In this document: in pieces, positions 12,241 through 14,842 of the stretch
Position numbering within the stretch: the first letter of the stretch is position 1
Layout of the letters: each line of letters begins with the position of its first letter
Assembly (NCBI GenBank): GCA_020633125.1
Contig: JACKEH010000079.1
Coordinates: forward strand, 1 to 14,842
Direction of reading: 5' to 3'
Source of the DNA: Sandaracinus sp.
GTDB lineage: Bacteria > Myxococcota_A > Polyangia > Polyangiales > Houyiibacteriaceae
Length of the DNA stretch: 14,842 nucleotides
Notes under the pieces: model-generated
Database searches by the model: none
Seen by the model: the letters and a program-made list of their open reading frames with translations, nothing else
What the model was told of the DNA's origin: nothing
Program-made: the position numbers and the translations under genes

Positions 12241-14559
12241 TCAAGCCGGCGTGAGGTATTGAATCGCGAGCGTCTTCTTCCCCCAACCGGGGAAGATCAC
12301 GTCGGCCTTCGGCACCATGCCCTGCTCGACCCGACGCACTTCGCCGACTCCGAATTTCGGGTGCCGCACCCGCATGCCCGGCGCGAAGCCGCCCATGTCG
12401 GAGCCCTCCGAGTAGTCGACGTAGCTCTCCGCTTCGTCGCGACCACGCGCAGACTTGGGCTTGCCGCCCGGCTGCCACGCGTCGTCCGCCCCTCCGAAGT
12501 CGGCGTGGTCGCGCGCCGGCTCGTCGTACGCGTCGTCGTCGCGTCCCGAGCGGATGCCCCAACCGCCACGCCCACCACGCGCTGGCAACGACGGCCGATC
12601 CCACGGGTCGGGCCGGTAGGGACGTGCGCTCGCCATGCCGCTTCGTCGCGGCTCCACGCCGATCCACACCGCGTCCTCGCGCGGCACGTCGAGCACGAAA
12701 CGCGACGGATCCCCCGGCCGCACCTGGCCGTAGATGTGGCGCACGCTGGCGTAGCTGAGGATGAGCCGCTGCCGCGCGCGCGTGAACGCCACGTACGCGA
12801 GCCGACGCTCCTCCTCCATCTCTTCCGGGTCTTCGGCGGGGTCGGTCCCGCGCATCGGGAACATGCGCTCCTCGAGCCCCGTCACCATCACCGTGTCGAA
12901 CTCGAGGCCCTTGGCCGCGTGCACGGTCATCAGCGTGACCTTCGCGCCGTCGGATTGTTCGTCGGCCACCGACGCGAGCGTCACGTCCTCGAGGAAGCTC
13001 GCGAGCGTCGGCTCGTCGTGCTCCTCGGCGAACTGCTGAATCGAGCCCACGAGCTCCTGGAGGTTCTCGCGTCGCGCGTCCGCTTCGGGCGAGTCGTCGG
13101 CGCGCAGCATCTCGAGGTAGCCGCTCTCGTCGAGCACCATCCCGGGAAGGTCCTCGAGCGGCAGCGTCTTCGCGCTCGAGCGCAGGCGCTCCATCATCTC
13201 CTTGAACTGCGCGAGCTTTCGCGCCGGGCCCGAGCCCGCGTTCTCGTCGATGGCGTCCCACACGCTCGACCCCGTACGCGCCGCGTCTTCGAGCAGACGG
13301 GTGAGCGTCGTCTTGCCGATGCCGCGCGCCGGCACGTTGACGACGCGCATGAGCGAGATGTCGTCGCCCGGGTTCTGAATCACCCGCAGGTACGCGAGCA
13401 AATCCTTCACTTCGGCGCGGTCGTAGAAGCGCACGCCGCCGACGATGCGGTACGGAAGGTTCGCCTGACGAAGCCCCTCTTCGAGCACACGCGATTGCGC
13501 GTGCGTTCGGTAGAAGACCGCCACCTCGGCGAGCGACGCGCCCTTGTTCTGCAGCTCCTGCACGCCGCGCACGACCATGCGTGCTTCGTCGCGCTCGTCC
13601 TCGCAGCGAACGACGAGGACCTTGTCGCCCTCGGGATTTTCGGTCCAGAGCTCCTTCGGCTCGCGGTCGTGGTTCTTCGAGATGACCGAGTGCGCGACGC
13701 GAAGGATGCGCTGAGTCGAGCGGTAGTTCTGCTCGAGCTTCACGACGCGCGCGTCGGGGTACGCGCCTCGGAAGTCGAGGATGTTGCGTCGATCCGCGCC
13801 ACGCCATCGGTAGATCGACTGGTCGTCGTCGCCGACCACCACGAGGTTCCGGTGCACCGAGGCGAGCGCACGCACGAGACGAAGCTGCGCGTGGTTGGTG
13901 TCCTGAAACTCGTCGACGAGCTGGTGCAGGAAACGCCCCGCCAGGTGCTGGCGCAGCTCCTCGTTCTTCTCGAGCGCGCGCACGAAACGGTAGATGAGGT
14001 CGCCGAAGTCGAGCGCCCCCGCCTTCCCCATACGCTCCTCGTAGAGCGTGTAGATGCGCCGAACCATCTCGCGGTAGGGGTCGCCCTCGGTCGCCATCTC
14101 TTCCGGCGAGGTCATCTCTTGTTTGGCGCGGTTGATGGCGCCGGCGATCTGCTTGGGCGGCAGCTGCTTCGGGTCGAGGTTCAGATCGCCCATCACCCGC
14201 TTGACCATCGCCTGCTGGTCTTGGTCGTCGTAGATGACGAAGTCCTTCTTCACGCCCGCGGCCTCGGCGTTCAGCCGCAGGAGGCGCGCGCAGGTCGAGT
14301 GAAAGGTGCCGACCTGCAGTCCCTTGGCACCGCCGGGCACCAGGTGCTCGAGACGCTCCCGCATCTCGCCCGCCGCCTTGTTCGTGAAGGTCACCGCCAG
14401 AATCCGCCACGGCGCCACGCCCTGCTCGGCCACCAGCCGGGCAATTCGCATCGTGATCACGCGGGTCTTTCCGCTGCCCGCCCCGGCGAAGACCACCAGC
14501 GGCCCCCCGTCGTGCAGCACGGCCTCGCGTTGCGGTCCGTTCAATCCACTCAAATCCAT
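12241..14559 (-). CDS. pcrA: UvrD/PcrA-type ATP-dependent 3'-5' DNA helicase
   Basis: This 772-residue protein is a complete SF1A helicase that unwinds DNA in nucleotide excision and mismatch repair and removes RecA and stalled replication or transcription complexes. Motifs in order: Q-motif LNGPQREAV (6-14), Walker A AGAGSGKT (25-32), Ia TFTNKAA (57-63), II VDEFQDTN (215-222), III GDDDQSIYRWRGA (243-255), IV LEQNYRST (275-282), V MTVHAAKGLEFD (544-555) and VI YVAFTRAR (589-596). Residues about 638-725 form a Gly/Asp/Arg-rich, probably disordered linker. The C-terminal MRVRHPKFGVGEV to KKTLAIQYL (729-769) is the Tudor-like domain that binds RNA polymerase in PcrA. ATG at 14559 matches the family start; a GTG at 14631 would add 24 non-conserved residues. 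No strong Shine-Dalgarno sequence is seen. It appears to be a single gene. PcrA, UvrD and Rep are hard to separate; the C-terminal domain favours PcrA/UvrD. Confidence 0.96.
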   Translation of the reverse strand: MDLSGLNGPQREAVLHDGGPLVVFAGAGSGKTRVITMRIARLVAEQGVAPWRILAVTFTNKAAGEMRERLEHLVPGGAKGLQVGTFHSTCARLLRLNAEAAGVKKDFVIYDDQDQQAMVKRVMGDLNLDPKQLPPKQIAGAINRAKQEMTSPEEMATEGDPYREMVRRIYTLYEERMGKAGALDFGDLIYRFVRALEKNEELRQHLAGRFLHQLVDEFQDTNHAQLRLVRALASVHRNLVVVGDDDQSIYRWRGADRRNILDFRGAYPDARVVKLEQNYRSTQRILRVAHSVISKNHDREPKELWTENPEGDKVLVVRCEDERDEARMVVRGVQELQNKGASLAEVAVFYRTHAQSRVLEEGLRQANLPYRIVGGVRFYDRAEVKDLLAYLRVIQNPGDDISLMRVVNVPARGIGKTTLTRLLEDAARTGSSVWDAIDENAGSGPARKLAQFKEMMERLRSSAKTLPLEDLPGMVLDESGYLEMLRADDSPEADARRENLQELVGSIQQFAEEHDEPTLASFLEDVTLASVADEQSDGAKVTLMTVHAAKGLEFDTVMVTGLEERMFPMRGTDPAEDPEEMEEERRLAYVAFTRARQRLILSYASVRHIYGQVRPGDPSRFVLDVPREDAVWIGVEPRRSGMASARPYRPDPWDRPSLPARGGRGGWGIRSGRDDDAYDEPARDHADFGGADDAWQPGGKPKSARGRDEAESYVDYSEGSDMGGFAPGMRVRHPKFGVGEVRRVEQGMVPKADVIFPGWGKKTLAIQYLTPA

Positions 14560-14842
14560 CCGAAACCCATCCGTTCGACGATCCCGCACGTGGGCCGGCC
14601 GAATTCGTCGCCGCTCACCCACCCACGACACACCTCGTCATGCGTTCAGCGGAGCCTACCGCCCGAGCGGTCTAGGAGCGAGGCAATGTGTCGACCACGG
14701 ACGAGCGCGACGGGTGACGTCCGAGGCCAAAGGCCGAGGCCCGTACACGCGGCCCAGCGACTCGCGTCAATCCCGTGGCCCGAACATGGTCCGGGTTTCG
14801 AAAGGGGCGACCAGCCCCTTCGCCGCGGAGCACCGCAGGAGG
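14560..14842. other. Upstream region of pcrA, probable leader of a gene beyond the window
   Basis: No complete gene is supported. Seen are hairpins ACCGC-CCGA-GCGGT (14658-14671) and AAGGGGC-GACCA-GCCCCTT (14802-14820), and a perfect Shine-Dalgarno AGGAGG at 14837-14842, the last six bases. The latter suggests a + strand gene beginning just outside. An open frame from ATG 14686 runs to the end, but its composition (Arg/Pro-rich) does not look like protein. The pcrA promoter should lie here on the - strand, but I cannot point to convincing boxes. Confidence 0.4.

Noticed and set aside
14780..14822. tRNA-like T-arm appearance (GGTTTCGAAAG)
   Set aside because: No acceptor, D or anticodon stems of the proper size and spacing could be built around it on either strand.
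14686..14842. Open frame from ATG 14686 to the window end
   Set aside because: Arg/Pro-rich composition without protein-like pattern; a perfect AGGAGG at 14837 suggests that the true start lies beyond the window.

Overview
The window is very GC-rich (roughly 70% by eye) and uses almost only G/C-ending codons. It encodes large cysteine-rich lipoproteins, an overlapping solute-binding protein and histidine kinase pair, a FIST-domain protein and a PcrA helicase. This suggests a chromosomal region of a predatory-type deltaproteobacterium (Myxococcota, perhaps Polyangia or Sandaracinaceae). That placement is inference from composition and gene style; there is no rRNA or other marker here. I see no insertion sequence, phage gene, integrase, CRISPR array or tRNA.

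Left part (1-4631, + strand): the 3' end of an FG-GAP/VCBS-type repeat protein overlaps by ATGA a family 5 solute-binding protein, which overlaps by ATGA an NtrY-like membrane histidine kinase. The three probably form one operon for sensing something outside the cell. A separate lipase-like alpha/beta hydrolase follows after 107 bases.

Middle part (4632-6855): a FIST-domain protein on the - strand faces the hydrolase tail to tail. Upstream of it lies a 550-base gene-poor stretch holding a strong bidirectional terminator, a run of hairpins that looks like a small RNA of about 155 nt on the - strand, and three copies of a 15-bp palindrome (TGACGC-N3-GCGTCA). A YciA-type acyl-CoA thioesterase then reads away on the + strand.

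Right part (6856-14842): two lipoproteins on the - strand overlap by GTGA. The small one is of unknown function. The 993-residue one combines a lysozyme/transglycosylase-like domain, an M15 (VanY-like) peptidase with a peptidoglycan-binding-like tail, short Cys/Gly repeats, an unrecognised domain and PSI-like cysteine clusters. It is probably a cell-surface peptidoglycan-degrading or prey-directed enzyme. Upstream of the pair is a 225-base gap crowded with inverted repeats. Next come a C45 (penicillin acyltransferase-like) Ntn-hydrolase on the - strand and, divergently, a small FmdB-type zinc-ribbon protein with a serine-rich tail. Last is a complete PcrA/UvrD helicase on the - strand, with a perfect AGGAGG ribosome-binding sequence at the very end of the window that suggests another + strand gene just outside.

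The most notable unexplained items are the palindrome/small-RNA region at 5896-6183, the hairpin-rich gap at 10345-10536 and the architecture of the 993-residue lipoprotein.
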